The notes: a model not told the origin generated them from the sequence alone. Positions 42,988 through 52,654 are shown, counted from the first letter of the stretch. The stretch is DNA of 64,000 nucleotides from Saccharopolyspora oryzae (GCF_027853915.1 NZ_JAQGLA010000013.1:62001-126000); one strand, 5' to 3'. Numbers and translations: made by a program.

Positions 42988-44118
42988 GTGGACGCAGAAG
43001 TGGCTGTTGTCGGTGTCGGCACGGTCGGGTCGATGACATTGTGGCGGCTGGCCGCAGTAGGTGTGTCGGCGATCGGGTTTGAGCAGTTCGGGCCGGGTCA
43101 TGACCGTAGCGCGGCGGGTGGCGAGAGCCGGCTGTTCCGGACGGCCTACCTCGAGGGCACTGAGTACGTGCCGTTGTTGTTCGCCGCCCAACGGCTTTGG
43201 CGGCGGCTGGAGTCGGAGTCCGGACGTGATCTGCTCACCATGTGCGGTGGGCTGATGATCGGTGATCAGGACTCCGAGCACATCAAGACTGCGCGTGCCT
43301 GCTGTGAGCAGTTCGACCTTCCGCACACCGTGCTTGAGCCGGACCAGGTCGCTGAGAGGTTTCCGCAGCACCGCCTGGTCGACGGCGAGGTTGCCATTCA
43401 CGACGAGCAGTCCGGTCTGCTGCGGCCCGAGTACGCGGTCGTGACAGCGGCGCAGCAGGCTGTTGCAGCTGGCGCGCGGCTGCAGACCGGATGCCGCATC
43501 GCACAACTGGATCCCGACGCTGACGGGGTCACCGTGACCGCCGACGACGGCCGATCATGGAGGGTCCGCCGAGTGGTGGTCACCACGGGTCCGTGGGCGC
43601 AAGCCTTGCAGTCTGCGGCAGCGGTGACGCCTCGCCGGATTCTGCTGTCCTGGTTCACCCCGCCCGACATCGACGCCTACCGCCCAGACCGGTTCCCGAT
43701 CTTCGTCCGCGAGAACGACCAGCACCGCGTTTTCGGTACCCCCAGCGTCGAAGGCACCACTGTGAAGGTCGGTCTGGTGACGCCCTTCGCGGACGTCGAA
43801 GATCCCGACCGCTTGGAACGCTCGGTGAGCGTCGCTGAAGAACAGCTCCTCGCCGAGGCGTCACTCGCCTTCTTGCCCGAGCTGTGGCGAACCCCGTCAC
43901 GACTCGCCGCCTACATGGACGGTTACACGACCGACGGGCACGGTGTTCTCGGGCCTGACCCAGGACGGCCCAACGTGCTGCTCGGAGTCGGGTTCTCCGG
44001 CCACGGGTTCAAATTGGCTCCCGTGCTCGGGCAGGCGCTGGCCGATCTCGCCGGCACCGGGGACACCGAGCTTGGCGTTGCGCACCTGGCACCGGGCCGT
44101 CCTGGTCTGCACGCCTGA
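42988..44118 (+). CDS. FAD-dependent amine oxidase, sarcosine oxidase/MSOX-like
   Basis: A 376-residue flavoenzyme of the DAO superfamily. The N-terminal dinucleotide motif is VVGVGTVGSMTLWRLA, and GGESRLFRTAYLEG matches the GxSR(I/F)xR segment of monomeric sarcosine and N-methyltryptophan oxidases. The C-terminus has GVGFSGHGFKLAPVLGQALADL. MSOX binds FAD covalently through a Cys in a CMYTxTPD motif; the equivalent region here reads AYMDGYTTDGH, with no Cys. GTG start with AGGAGG just upstream. It would oxidise a secondary amine to an imine with release of peroxide. Confidence 0.83.
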   Translation: MDAEVAVVGVGTVGSMTLWRLAAVGVSAIGFEQFGPGHDRSAAGGESRLFRTAYLEGTEYVPLLFAAQRLWRRLESESGRDLLTMCGGLMIGDQDSEHIKTARACCEQFDLPHTVLEPDQVAERFPQHRLVDGEVAIHDEQSGLLRPEYAVVTAAQQAVAAGARLQTGCRIAQLDPDADGVTVTADDGRSWRVRRVVVTTGPWAQALQSAAAVTPRRILLSWFTPPDIDAYRPDRFPIFVRENDQHRVFGTPSVEGTTVKVGLVTPFADVEDPDRLERSVSVAEEQLLAEASLAFLPELWRTPSRLAAYMDGYTTDGHGVLGPDPGRPNVLLGVGFSGHGFKLAPVLGQALADLAGTGDTELGVAHLAPGRPGLHA

Positions 44119-44199
44119 GTCGGCGCGCCGCGAGTCAGCGACGTTCGCCTTTGCGGTAGCGAGCCGCAAGGCAGTCATCACATGAAGAGGGAACCGCCC

Positions 44200-44949
44200 G
44201 TGAACGCAAGACCTACGTTTCGTTCTCGACGCGCCATGGTCACCGGAGCTGCCGGCGGTATCGGTGGTGCAGTCGCCGCGCAACTTGCGTCCCGCGGCGC
44301 CGAGGTCATCGGAGTGGACCTGGACAGGCCGGGGTCCGGCACGCTCGACGGCATCGAGTTCGTGACCGGCGATCTCACCTCGGCAGCCGACCGGCGCCGG
44401 ATAATCGAGGACGTTGGTGCGATCGATCTCCTCGTCAACGCCGCCGGAATCTCCGTCACGAAGGACCTCGCCACCACCACCGAGTCCGACTGGGACTCGG
44501 TGCTGGGTATCAACGCCAAAGTCCCGTTCCTGCTGATGCAGGCCTACGCCGACCGGCTGAGCGACGGCGGCGCGATCGTCAACATCGCCTCGGTGGCCGG
44601 GAAAATGGCCACCAACGTGCACGGGGCGCCGTACAACGCATCCAAGGCGGCGGTGCTGGCTTTGACCCGGACCTTCGCCTACGCCTTGGCGCCTCGCGGC
44701 ATCCGGGTCAACGCGGTCTGTCCGGGGGTCACCCGCACGCCGATGCTTGACGGGATCTTCGACGACCTGAGCTCGATGACGGGAGAACCGGTCGACACCC
44801 TCCGCGCGGAGTACCTGCGTCGGGTACCGCTGGGCCGGTTGGGAGCCCCCGAAGAGATCGCCCGGACCGTCGTCCACCTCCTCTCCGAGGATGCGGGCTA
44901 CATCACCGGGCAGAGCGTCAACATCTGCGGCGGGTTGGTGATGTCGTGA
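44200..44949 (+). CDS. short-chain dehydrogenase/reductase (SDR)
   Basis: A 249-residue classical SDR: cofactor motif TGAAGGIGG, NAAG in LLVNAAGIS, catalytic Ser in NIASVAG and Tyr-x-x-x-Lys in PYNASKAA, and a PGVTRTPM loop. I prefer the GTG at 44200 because AGAGGG lies 8 bases upstream of it; an in-frame ATG at 44182 has no such site. It follows the FAD oxidase and probably reduces or oxidises its carbonyl product. The substrate is unknown. Confidence 0.87.
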   Translation: MNARPTFRSRRAMVTGAAGGIGGAVAAQLASRGAEVIGVDLDRPGSGTLDGIEFVTGDLTSAADRRRIIEDVGAIDLLVNAAGISVTKDLATTTESDWDSVLGINAKVPFLLMQAYADRLSDGGAIVNIASVAGKMATNVHGAPYNASKAAVLALTRTFAYALAPRGIRVNAVCPGVTRTPMLDGIFDDLSSMTGEPVDTLRAEYLRRVPLGRLGAPEEIARTVVHLLSEDAGYITGQSVNICGGLVMS

Positions 44950-45333
44950 TGCTGCGGCGGTCGTCCCGGACCGTGAGAACCTCACCGCGCGCGCCGCTGC
45001 GGTGTACGTGCCGGGTAGGCGCTACCCGCTGACCGCGTCGGCGCACTTGACGGTCTTGATGGTGGAGGTAGCAGGTGTCGGGCGGGTGGTCGCGACGACG
45101 CCGCCGAACGAGGGCAGCCCGTCGTCGATCAGCGTGGCGGCATGGTCGGGGAGTACGAGCACGCGTTCTAAGAGTTCGAGACTGACGACGCTTGGACGTT
45201 GTACTGCGACACCGGACTTACGGCGCCCGTGCGGCTCCGGGTTCGGGAGGTTCTTGAAGTCGCTGGTTTCGACTGCTTCAGAGCGCATTCCCGTTCTGAT
45301 TTGCGGTGGGCGGACAGCGGTCAACCGAAGTGG
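44950..45333. other. 384-base intergenic region without a supported gene
   Basis: It holds a short hairpin at 45013-45027 (GGGTAG, 3 bases, CTACCC) that may end the rightward operon. A 100-codon frame on the minus strand (45022-45324, TTG start) lies 9 bases past the quinone oxidoreductase stop, ending in TIKTVKCADAVSG, but I recognise nothing in it and its start is weak. It may be debris. Confidence 0.45.
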
Positions 45334-46308
45334 TCATTCCCGCAAGCGGAGGACGAGCTTGCCCATCGCCTGCCTGCGTTCGATGGCTTCGAGCGCTTCG
45401 CGGACTTCGCCGACTGCGTAGCTTCCACCGATCGGCGGGGTGATGGCACCGGATTCGAGTTTCGGCAGGAGCTCGGCCCACTGGTCGAGGAGGTAACCCG
45501 GGCGTGCCTTGGCGTATGCGCCCCAACCGACTCCGACCACGTCGAGGTTGTTCAGCAGGAGGCGGTTGACCTTCACCTCGGGGATCGCGCCGGCGGTGAA
45601 GCCGATCACGAGCATCCGCCCGTCGGCGGCGAGGCAGCGCAGCGAATCGGTGAAGCGGTCACCGCCGACGGTGTCGGCGACCAGGTCGACGCCTCGACCG
45701 CCGGTCGCTTCCTTGACCGCGTCCTTGAAACCGTCGACGAGCACGTACTCGTCCGCCCCTGCGGCGAGCGCTGTCCGGCCCTTCTCCGGCGTCGACACCA
45801 CGCCGATCACCGATCCCGCGCCGAAGGCCTTCGCGACCTGGATCACCGCGCTGCCGACGCCTCCGGCGGCACCGTGCACGAGCACTGCCTCACCAGACGA
45901 CATGCGGCCACGGCGGCGAAGCGCGAAGTGGGCCGTCAGGTAGTTGAACGGTATCGCCGCTGCCGATTCGAAGCCCAGCGCGTCCGGGATGGGGAACGTC
46001 GCGTCCACGGGACAGGCGACCCGTTCGGCGAAGGCACCGAGGAACGGCAGAGCAGCGACCCGGTCACCTGCTCGCACCGACGCTCCTGGCGGTGCCTCCG
46101 CGACCACTCCGGCCACCTCGGCACCCGGGATGAACGGGAGCTCCGGCTTGACCTGGTAGAGACCCCTGGTCTGGAGCACTTCGGGGAAGGCCACGCCCGC
46201 CGCGTGGACGTCGATGAGCACCTCGTCCTCCCGGCGGGCAGGGGAGGGGAGGTCCACGATGGCGACGGTCGACGGCCCGTCCAGGTCCCGGATGTGTACG
46301 GCTTTCAT
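45334..46308 (-). CDS. NADPH:quinone oxidoreductase-like medium-chain dehydrogenase/reductase
   Basis: A 324-residue zinc-free MDR protein. The GroES-like part has VAFPEVLQTRGLYQVKPELPF and IPGAEVAGVV; the nucleotide motif is VHGAAGGVGSAVIQVAKAFG; GKLVLRL closes the chain. The family reduces quinones or the C=C bond of enones and enoyl compounds. The ATG at 46308 follows a stretch with no strong ribosome site. It lies 74 bases downstream of the LysR gene in the same direction and may be the last gene of the ketone-degradation cluster, or independent. Confidence 0.85.
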   Translation of the reverse strand: MKAVHIRDLDGPSTVAIVDLPSPARREDEVLIDVHAAGVAFPEVLQTRGLYQVKPELPFIPGAEVAGVVAEAPPGASVRAGDRVAALPFLGAFAERVACPVDATFPIPDALGFESAAAIPFNYLTAHFALRRRGRMSSGEAVLVHGAAGGVGSAVIQVAKAFGAGSVIGVVSTPEKGRTALAAGADEYVLVDGFKDAVKEATGGRGVDLVADTVGGDRFTDSLRCLAADGRMLVIGFTAGAIPEVKVNRLLLNNLDVVGVGWGAYAKARPGYLLDQWAELLPKLESGAITPPIGGSYAVGEVREALEAIERRQAMGKLVLRLRE

Positions 46309-46382
46309 GGACTCGGACTGTAAAGAGCGGACCAGCCGCAGCAGAAGAAGCCGACGGCTATCGCCGTACCAGCCTTTCCGCG

Positions 46383-47291
46383 CTATGCCCACCCGGCCGA
46401 GGGGGTGGACGCCCGGATCTGGCGCAGCAAGGTGTCGACGACCCGCCCGCGCATTTCCCCGAGCCGCACGATCGCGGACAGCGTCGTCTGGGCCCACGGC
46501 TTGTTGATCGGGATCAACGTCACCCCGTTGCCGCTGATCGTCGACGGCGCGAGCGTGTTCGCGATCGCGATCCCCACCCCGGCGCGGACCATCCGCTGCG
46601 CGGTTTCGGCGCCGTTGGTGGTGTACACGATGCGTGCGTCGATGCCGGTGATGAGTTCCTGGAACGCCTTCCGCAGGATGCTGCCCTCGGTGAAGAAGAT
46701 CAGCGGTTCCCCGGCCAAGTCGTCGACGTCGAAGGTCTCCGCACGCGCCAGCGGGTGCGAGTCGGGCACGCACAGGACCAGCCGTCCGGTCATCAGGTCG
46801 ATGTAGTGCAGCCGCTCGTCGTCGGGCGGCTCACCGGGCAGCGGGATCCGGGTGATCAGGCCGATGTCGAAGTTCCCGTTCAGGACACCGTCGCGCACGA
46901 GGTAGGTCCCGCCTTCGGAGACCTCGAACAGGATGTTCGGATGCCCCTCGTGCAGCTCGCGGACCACGTGCGGCAGCACCCGCATGCTTCCGATCGCCAC
47001 CGTGCCGAGGGTCACCTTGCCGATCTTCAGGCCATCGATCGCGCTGGCTTCCTGCCGGAGCAGGTCCTCAGCCCGGATCGCCGACTTCACGTGCGCCAGG
47101 ATCCGCTCGGCGGCATCCGTCGGGCGGACGCCGTGCGTTCCTCGCAGCACCAGGACGACGCCGAGGTCCTCTTCGAGCCGCTGCACCTGGTTGGTAATGG
47201 TCGGCTGTGAGACGCCGAGCTCGTGGGCCGCTTGGCGGAAGGAGCCGGTGCGAAGCGCCGCCTCGAGGTAGCGCAACTGCTCGAATCTCAC
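46383..47291 (-). CDS. LysR family transcriptional regulator
   Basis: A 302-residue LysR protein with N-terminal MRFEQLRYLEAALRTGSFRQ and SQPTITNQVQRLEEDLG, and the effector domain from about residue 90 (GKVTLGTVAIGSMRVLP). It is separated from the preceding SDR operon by a strong hairpin, so it has its own promoter. It is the only regulator gene beside the large Baeyer-Villiger/P450 cluster; T-N11-A type sites at 52853 and CTATCGC half-sites at 56844 could be its targets. Confidence 0.88.
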   Translation of the reverse strand: MRFEQLRYLEAALRTGSFRQAAHELGVSQPTITNQVQRLEEDLGVVLVLRGTHGVRPTDAAERILAHVKSAIRAEDLLRQEASAIDGLKIGKVTLGTVAIGSMRVLPHVVRELHEGHPNILFEVSEGGTYLVRDGVLNGNFDIGLITRIPLPGEPPDDERLHYIDLMTGRLVLCVPDSHPLARAETFDVDDLAGEPLIFFTEGSILRKAFQELITGIDARIVYTTNGAETAQRMVRAGVGIAIANTLAPSTISGNGVTLIPINKPWAQTTLSAIVRLGEMRGRVVDTLLRQIRASTPSAGWA

Positions 47292-47309
47292 GCTCGACCC
47301 CTACTCCCG

Positions 47310-47341
47310 CCGGATCGACGGCGCCGCTGCCGTCGATCCGG
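47310..47341 (-). terminator. 13-base perfect stem-loop after the SDR operon
   Basis: CCGGATCGACGGC at 47310-47322 pairs perfectly with 47329-47341 across a 6-base loop. It lies 36 bases past the stop of the SDR gene and 19 bases before the LysR start, so it should separate these two units. Confidence 0.65.
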
Positions 47342-47376
47342 TCATCCTATGCCGACGATCCCCGCGGGCCCAGGAC

Positions 47377-48189
47377 TCAGCGGGAGAGCAGGTCGAGGCC
47401 GGTCGCGTCGACTGCGCGCGCCCCGCCGTCGATCGGGATCGTCGCACCCGTGATGTAGCCGGCAGCCGGGGTGAGCAGGAACGCGATGGTCGCGGCGACC
47501 TCGTACGGCTGACCCAGCCGCCGGAGCATCGTCTTGCCGCTGAACTGCTCGATCATCGTGCGGGCGTGCGCTCCGGCGAGGAAGCGGGGGGACAGGAACA
47601 GCCCGGGTGCGACGGCGTTGACCCGGATCCCTTCCGGCCCGTACTCGTCGGCCAGCTGACGCACCCATCCCTCGAGCGCCGCTTTCGCCGGGCCGTACCC
47701 TGCGGCGTAGCTGCCCGCGCGCGTGCCGTTGATGCTCGAGACGTAGACGATCGAGGAGTCCGGGCGCGCCAGCATCGGAGCCAGGTGCTGGGCGGCGAGG
47801 AACGCGTGGGTCAGGTTGACCCGGAAATCCTTTTCCCACTCGGCGAGCGTGAAGGCGGGCAGCGGCTTGCGCTGCATCTGGCCGATGACGTCGACGTATC
47901 CGTGCAGCGGTGCGCCGGCGGCGAACTCGGCCAGGGACCGCGCGCCGTCCTCGGAGGAAACATCGGCGACGAACCGGTCGGCGTCGAGTTCGCCGGCGAG
48001 GCGGTCCAGCGCCTGCTCGTCGACGTCGACGAGCAGCAGCTTCGCGCCGCGGGAAGCGAGCGTGCGCGCGACGTGCTCGCCGATGCCGGCAGCGCCGCCC
48101 AGGACGGCGTACCGCTTGCCGTCGAGCCGGAACAGCCGGTCGTGCGGGACGTTCGGGGCGGCGACGGCGTCGTGGGGATCGTCGAACAC
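47377..48189 (-). CDS. short-chain dehydrogenase/reductase (SDR)
   Basis: A 270-residue SDR. The cofactor motif reads [13 protein letters not shown], in place of the usual TGxxxGIG, and the active site is SSING with Tyr and Lys in [18 protein letters not shown] replaces the common NNAG stretch, an unusual reading. It ends the leftward operon of the cluster, 4 bases after the alpha/beta hydrolase gene. Probable role: oxidation of an alcohol formed in the pathway to a ketone or aldehyde. Confidence 0.82.
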   Translation of the reverse strand: MFDDPHDAVAAPNVPHDRLFRLDGKRYAVLGGAAGIGEHVARTLASRGAKLLLVDVDEQALDRLAGELDADRFVADVSSEDGARSLAEFAAGAPLHGYVDVIGQMQRKPLPAFTLAEWEKDFRVNLTHAFLAAQHLAPMLARPDSSIVYVSSINGTRAGSYAAGYGPAKAALEGWVRQLADEYGPEGIRVNAVAPGLFLSPRFLAGAHARTMIEQFSGKTMLRRLGQPYEVAATIAFLLTPAAGYITGATIPIDGGARAVDATGLDLLSR

Positions 48190-48193
48190 GGTT

Positions 48194-49021
48194 TCACGCT
48201 CCCCTCACGAAGTCGGCGATGAAGCTCCACGTCTGTTCAGGATGGCTGATGTTCGGCGCGTGCTTGTGGGGCACGGGGGCAACGGTCACCGTCTGGCACC
48301 GGTCGGTCAGGTGCTTCACCCAGCCCCGCTCGACCAGCGGATCGCCCGCGCAGTCGAAGACCAGGACCGGCGTCGTGACCTCCGCGAACGGTTCCGGGTA
48401 GGGATCGGCCGGACGCGCGGTCCGCAAGGGTTCTGGTGGTTTCGCGTGCGGTGCCAGCATCCCGGCGTAGTGGCCGGGCATCGCCGCCCACCTCATCCGC
48501 GCGTCGATCTGCTCCTCGATGCCCGGGTAGTCGTCGCACAGCAGCCGGACGATTCTGGTCATGTCCTCGCGGGTGCCGTCGTAGCTGCCGAGTTCGGCGC
48601 TCGTCGCGCTGCGCCAGGGGCCGCCGGTTCCGCTGATCGAGGTGACCGAGGCCAGGCGTCCGCTCAACCGTTCGTCGAGGAGTGCGCGGAGGGCGATGGA
48701 GCCGCCGAAGGAGTTGCCGACCAGGTGGATCGGGCCGCTCGCATCGATCTGGTCGAGCAGGGAGTAGACGTGGCGCAACCGGAATCCGAACGGCGACTGA
48801 TCCAGCCGCACGGCTTTGGCCGAACCGCCGAATCCCAGCAGGTCCGGAGCGATGACGCGGTGCGTCTGCGCCGCGAGCGGCAACACCCCGCCCCAGGTGA
48901 CGTCCGAGGACGCACCCCACGCGCCGTCGTGGAGGAAGACCACGGTGCTGCCGCGGCCCTCGCCCCCGATGAGGTAGCGGGTCTCGAGATCGTTGACGAC
49001 GGTGCTCTTCTCGGTGATCAC
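48194..49021 (-). CDS. alpha/beta hydrolase, meta-cleavage/ester hydrolase-like
   Basis: A 275-residue alpha/beta hydrolase. The nucleophile elbow is GNSFGG, the oxyanion region is [11 protein letters not shown], the acid is in [10 protein letters not shown], and the histidine is in ISHPEQ. HDGxxG and GNSFGG are close to those of C-C bond hydrolases (BphD/HsaD), but ester hydrolases share them. Next to a Baeyer-Villiger monooxygenase it most likely hydrolyses the ester or lactone formed. The start is GTG at 49021 with AAGGAGA about 11 bases upstream. Confidence 0.83.
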   Translation of the reverse strand: MITEKSTVVNDLETRYLIGGEGRGSTVVFLHDGAWGASSDVTWGGVLPLAAQTHRVIAPDLLGFGGSAKAVRLDQSPFGFRLRHVYSLLDQIDASGPIHLVGNSFGGSIALRALLDERLSGRLASVTSISGTGGPWRSATSAELGSYDGTREDMTRIVRLLCDDYPGIEEQIDARMRWAAMPGHYAGMLAPHAKPPEPLRTARPADPYPEPFAEVTTPVLVFDCAGDPLVERGWVKHLTDRCQTVTVAPVPHKHAPNISHPEQTWSFIADFVRGA

Positions 49022-49051
49022 GGCGAGACAGGTCTCCTTAGGACGGTGCGG

Positions 49052-50962
49052 TCAGCGGAATTCGTACTGCTCGGGATCGACGGCCTGGGTGCTGCTGATG
49101 TACCGGTGCGCCGACAGCGGCCACATGATGGTCGAGCGGCCCTCCGCGTTCTGGTACCAGCTGTGCGTTTTGGACCATCCCCACACGCGCTGCGCGCTCG
49201 CTTCGGCCACTTCGTCGGCGTACTTCTCGAAGACGTCGCGGCGCACCGACAAGGAGGACTTGCCGGTCTCCAGCAACTGCTCGATCGCGCTCAGGATGTA
49301 CACCGATTGGCATTCGATGAACAGCACCAGGTTTCCGTGCAGCAGCAGGTTCGTGTTGGGGCCGTACATGCAGAACAGGTTCGGGAAGTCCGGAACGGTC
49401 AGGCCCAGGTAGGCGCACGCGTCGACGCCCCACGACTCGTGCAGGTCGACTCCGCCCGAGCCGGTGACCTTCATCGGCATCAAGAAGTCCGAGGCGTTGA
49501 AGCCGGTTCCGAAGACGATGACGTCCACCGGGACGTAGTGGCCGTCGGTCGTGTGGATCCCGCTCCCGTCGATGCGGGCGATGTCTTCGGTGACCAGCTC
49601 GACGTGGTCCTGCTTGAGCGTGTCGATCCAGGTCCCGTCGTCGCGGATGATCCGCTTGGCGCCCGGCGGGTAGTCCGGGACGATCTTCGCCGCGAGGTCC
49701 GGCCGGTCTTCGACCTGACCGAGCAAGTAGTCCGTCAGCAGTGCGCGGAGCCGTTCGTTCGCTGCCGACACGGCCCGTTCGGTGGGCGGGTACGCCGGGT
49801 CCACGGTGGCGGCGGCGAGGCGCCCGATCGCTCTCGGGAGGAAGATCGAGAAGCGGTAGTAAGCGCGGTACAGCGGAACCTCCCGCAGGAGCGCGCGCTC
49901 GTCCTCGGGGATCTCCTGCCGGAGCTCGGGCGTCGACTGCAGGTACGGCGCACTGCGCTGGAAGATCGTCAGCGACGCTGCGGACCGCGCGATCGCCGGT
50001 GCCACCTGGACGCCGGTCGCACCGGTGCCGATGATCGCCACCCGCTTGCCGGTGAGGTCGACGTCGTGGTCCCACTGCGCGGTGTGGAACGCCGGGCCGT
50101 CGAAGGTGTCCAGGCCGTCGATGCGCGGGATCATCGGGCGGTTCAGCTGGCCGACCGCGGACACGACGATGGTGAAGTCCTCGGTCCGGGAGCGCTCGTC
50201 CGGCCCGGTGGTGGTGACCGACCACAGCTGCCGCGAGTCGTCCCAGGTCGCCGAGGAGACCTCGGTGCCGAAGCGGATGTGCTCGACCAGTCCGTTCTGC
50301 TCGGCGAATGCCCGGAGGTAGTCGTGGATCACGTTCTGCCTGCAGAAGTACGACGGCCAGTCGTGCGGGAAGAAGGAGTAGGTGTAGATGTGGCTGTGCA
50401 CGTCGATCCGGCAGTCGGGATAGGCGTTCTCGTACCACGTCCCGCCGACGTCGCCGTTCTTCTCGATGATGGTGAAGTCCACGCCGGCCTGCTTCATCCG
50501 CAGCCCGGCCAGCAGACCGGACAGGCCGGCCCCGACGATCGCGACCCGCATCGGTCGCGCCGGATCGAGCTGGTCCTTCGTCCACTTAGGAGCGCGAGGA
50601 TCGGTGCCCGGTGGGACGAACGCGACGCGCAGCAGTTCGGCGTCTTCGTCCGCAGAGCGGTCGAGCGCCCATTCGGCGATCGCCCGGAGGACCGCTGCGG
50701 ACGGTTCGACCGGCCACTCGGCGATGTTCTGCAGGTACGGCTCGAGCGTCGCCATGCAGAACGCCCGGGCTTCCGCGTCCTCCTGCGCGTCGAGAACGAT
50801 CGCGGGCAGCAGGTCCGGGTTCGGGCGCCATTGCGGGCGGAGCACGGACGGGTCGTCGGTGAGGTGCGCGACGAGCATCAGCAGCGCCGGTGTTTGCGCC
50901 GCCCGCAGGTGGTGGAGCAACTCCTCCGGGGACGGCTGGGCTGAATCAGACAACGCGGGCAC
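49052..50962 (-). CDS. Baeyer-Villiger monooxygenase with N-terminal extension (HAPMO-like)
   Basis: A 636-residue flavoprotein. After a helical N-terminal extension of about 135 residues come the FAD motif VGAGLSGL (143-150), GGTWYENAYPDCRID, the BVMO fingerprint FDGPAFHTAQW (287-297) and the NADPH motif GTGATG (312-317). It inserts one oxygen next to a ketone, using NADPH and O2, giving an ester or lactone. The N-terminal extension is typical of the 4-hydroxyacetophenone monooxygenase group. The GTG at 50962 overlaps the hydrolase gene; a TTG 9 bases later has a better spaced GAAGGG. Hydrolase genes on both sides fit an oxidise-then-hydrolyse sequence. Confidence 0.9.
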   Translation of the reverse strand: MPALSDSAQPSPEELLHHLRAAQTPALLMLVAHLTDDPSVLRPQWRPNPDLLPAIVLDAQEDAEARAFCMATLEPYLQNIAEWPVEPSAAVLRAIAEWALDRSADEDAELLRVAFVPPGTDPRAPKWTKDQLDPARPMRVAIVGAGLSGLLAGLRMKQAGVDFTIIEKNGDVGGTWYENAYPDCRIDVHSHIYTYSFFPHDWPSYFCRQNVIHDYLRAFAEQNGLVEHIRFGTEVSSATWDDSRQLWSVTTTGPDERSRTEDFTIVVSAVGQLNRPMIPRIDGLDTFDGPAFHTAQWDHDVDLTGKRVAIIGTGATGVQVAPAIARSAASLTIFQRSAPYLQSTPELRQEIPEDERALLREVPLYRAYYRFSIFLPRAIGRLAAATVDPAYPPTERAVSAANERLRALLTDYLLGQVEDRPDLAAKIVPDYPPGAKRIIRDDGTWIDTLKQDHVELVTEDIARIDGSGIHTTDGHYVPVDVIVFGTGFNASDFLMPMKVTGSGGVDLHESWGVDACAYLGLTVPDFPNLFCMYGPNTNLLLHGNLVLFIECQSVYILSAIEQLLETGKSSLSVRRDVFEKYADEVAEASAQRVWGWSKTHSWYQNAEGRSTIMWPLSAHRYISSTQAVDPEQYEFR

Positions 50963-51767
50963 CCTTCGAGGCGTCGATGTGCGTGGAAGGCGATTCGAGG
51001 AAGTCCTGGAGCAGCGCGGCCACAGGCGCGGGGTGGGTGAACGCGGCGAGATGACCGCCGGGCGCGAATCTCAGCTGGGAGTGCGGGATTCGCGCGTGCA
51101 GGTTCTCGATGACCGCGCGCGGCGTGCTCACGTCGTCGTCGCCGCCGATCACCCGCGCGGGCACCCACGTCGGCACGTCGAACACGCCGACGGCGGTCAT
51201 CGCCTCCAGGAACGCTCCGTGGATCGCGGGATCGCCGGCGAGGAACTGGTCCCGGGCCCGGGCGATCAGCGGATCCGAGCCATGCGACTCACCGAACCAG
51301 CGGGTCATCGTCATGTCGGCGAGCGCAGCCAGTCCACCCGGTGCTCGGGCGGCCTCCGCTCGGGAGAGAGCACCGGCCCTCGCGTTGTCGTCGTACGCGC
51401 CGGTCGTCGCCATGAGAACCGCGGCCGCGACGGCATCGGGGTGGCGGTGGGCGAGCGCTTGGGCGACCATCCCGCCGAGCGAGATCCCCACGACCGGGAA
51501 ACGGGTCAGGCCGAGCCGCTCGGCGATGAGCGCTACGTCGTCGGCGAGCGCGTCCAATGAGATCGAGTCCGGGGTGCCGCCGCTGGCGCCGTGGCCGCGG
51601 AGGTCGGGGAGGACGCAGCGGAACTCGTCCCCGAGTTCCGCCGCGAGCGGTTCGAACCACGAGCCGTCGAGGGCGAGCGAGTGCACCAGCACCAAGGGCC
51701 GCGGGCCGTGCCCCACGACCCGGTAGGCCAGGCTGGTGCCGTCCGGGGCTGTGATCCGATCGATCAT
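50946..51767 (-). CDS. alpha/beta hydrolase, enol-lactonase/esterase-like
   Basis: A 273-residue alpha/beta hydrolase with nucleophile elbow GISLGG, oxyanion region LVHSLALDGSWF, acid in VIGGDDDVSTP and histidine in PGGHLAAF. The pattern is close to 3-oxoadipate enol-lactonases. It may open the lactone or a second ester. The ATG overlaps the stop of the ABC ATPase gene by 4 bases, and its end overlaps the monooxygenase gene by 17 bases, so all are co-transcribed. Confidence 0.83.
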   Translation of the reverse strand: MIDRITAPDGTSLAYRVVGHGPRPLVLVHSLALDGSWFEPLAAELGDEFRCVLPDLRGHGASGGTPDSISLDALADDVALIAERLGLTRFPVVGISLGGMVAQALAHRHPDAVAAAVLMATTGAYDDNARAGALSRAEAARAPGGLAALADMTMTRWFGESHGSDPLIARARDQFLAGDPAIHGAFLEAMTAVGVFDVPTWVPARVIGGDDDVSTPRAVIENLHARIPHSQLRFAPGGHLAAFTHPAPVAALLQDFLESPSTHIDASKGARVV

Positions 51768-52654
51768 GTGGAAGCCTCCTCGTCCGCCTGACGGCGTTCC
51801 TCCGCCGCGGTCACCTCGTCCCGAAGGCGAGCGGAGAGGGTTTCCAGATATTCGGCGAATTCCGGGGAAGAGGTGCGCATCCGCTGCGTGCGCGGCCGTG
51901 GCAGGTCGATCTTGATGTCAGCGACGATCCGGCCGGGGCGCGCGGCCATGAGCACCACCCGGTCGCTGAGCAGGATCGCTTCCTCCAGGTCGTGGGTGAC
52001 GAAGACGACTGTGGGGCGTTCGGCCTCCCAGAGCCGGATGAACTCCTGCTGCTGGTTCGCGCGCGTCTGGGCGTCCAGCGCCGCGAACGGCTCGTCCATC
52101 AACACCACGCGGGGACTTTGCACGAGCGTGCGCGCGATCGCGACCCGCTGGCGCATGCCTTGTGACAGGTGCAGCACGTCGGAGTCGGCGAACTCCTCCA
52201 GCCGCACGCGGCGCAGCCACTCGTCGGCGCGCCGTTTGCGTTCCGCCGCTGGGATCTTGTGCACTTCGAGACCCAGTTCGACGTTGCGGCGGACCCGCCG
52301 CCACGGCAGGAGCGCGTCCCGGGCGAACATGAAGGCGACGTCGTCGGAGGTGCCGCTGACCGGCTTGCCGTCCAGGGCCACTGTGCCCGCTCGCGGTCGT
52401 TCCAGTCCGCCGGCCATCGACAGGGCCGTCGTCTTGCCGCAGCCCGACGGGCCCACGATGCTGACGAACTCCGAAGCGCCGATGTCGAGGTCGAACTCCT
52501 CCAGGACGAGCACCGCGCGCCGACCGTGGATGAAGTTGTGGCTGACGCGGCGAAACTCGATCGGTGCCCCTGCCGGGTTCCCATCGGGGGGTCGGCGGTC
52601 CTCAGCGCGGTCTGCGGCTTCCGGCCTCGGATGCGCTGTGCTGGTCTGCCTCAT
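51764..52654 (-). CDS. ABC transporter ATP-binding protein, SsuB/TauB/NrtD type
   Basis: A 296-residue ATPase with Walker A GPSGCGKTT at 68-76, FARDALLPWRRVRRNVELGLE (the Q-loop region typical of sulfonate/nitrate/taurine importers, with FARD in place of FQ), signature LSQGMRQRV and Walker B VVLMDEPFAALD. It leads the leftward operon. The matching permease is in the divergent rightward operon at 53809, and a secreted protein begins at 63904. It probably powers uptake of the cluster's substrate, or of an organosulfur or aromatic compound. Confidence 0.87.
   Translation of the reverse strand: MRQTSTAHPRPEAADRAEDRRPPDGNPAGAPIEFRRVSHNFIHGRRAVLVLEEFDLDIGASEFVSIVGPSGCGKTTALSMAGGLERPRAGTVALDGKPVSGTSDDVAFMFARDALLPWRRVRRNVELGLEVHKIPAAERKRRADEWLRRVRLEEFADSDVLHLSQGMRQRVAIARTLVQSPRVVLMDEPFAALDAQTRANQQQEFIRLWEAERPTVVFVTHDLEEAILLSDRVVLMAARPGRIVADIKIDLPRPRTQRMRTSSPEFAEYLETLSARLRDEVTAAEERRQADEEAST

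Noticed and set aside
45022-45324. A 100-codon minus-strand frame after the quinone oxidoreductase gene
   Set aside because: TTG start without a ribosome site and no recognisable family. It could be debris of a mobile element, but nothing proves it.
47816-50944. A 1042-codon open frame on the plus strand
   Set aside because: It is antisense to the SDR, hydrolase and Baeyer-Villiger monooxygenase genes, whose motifs are complete. No recognisable domain occurs in the plus-strand translation.
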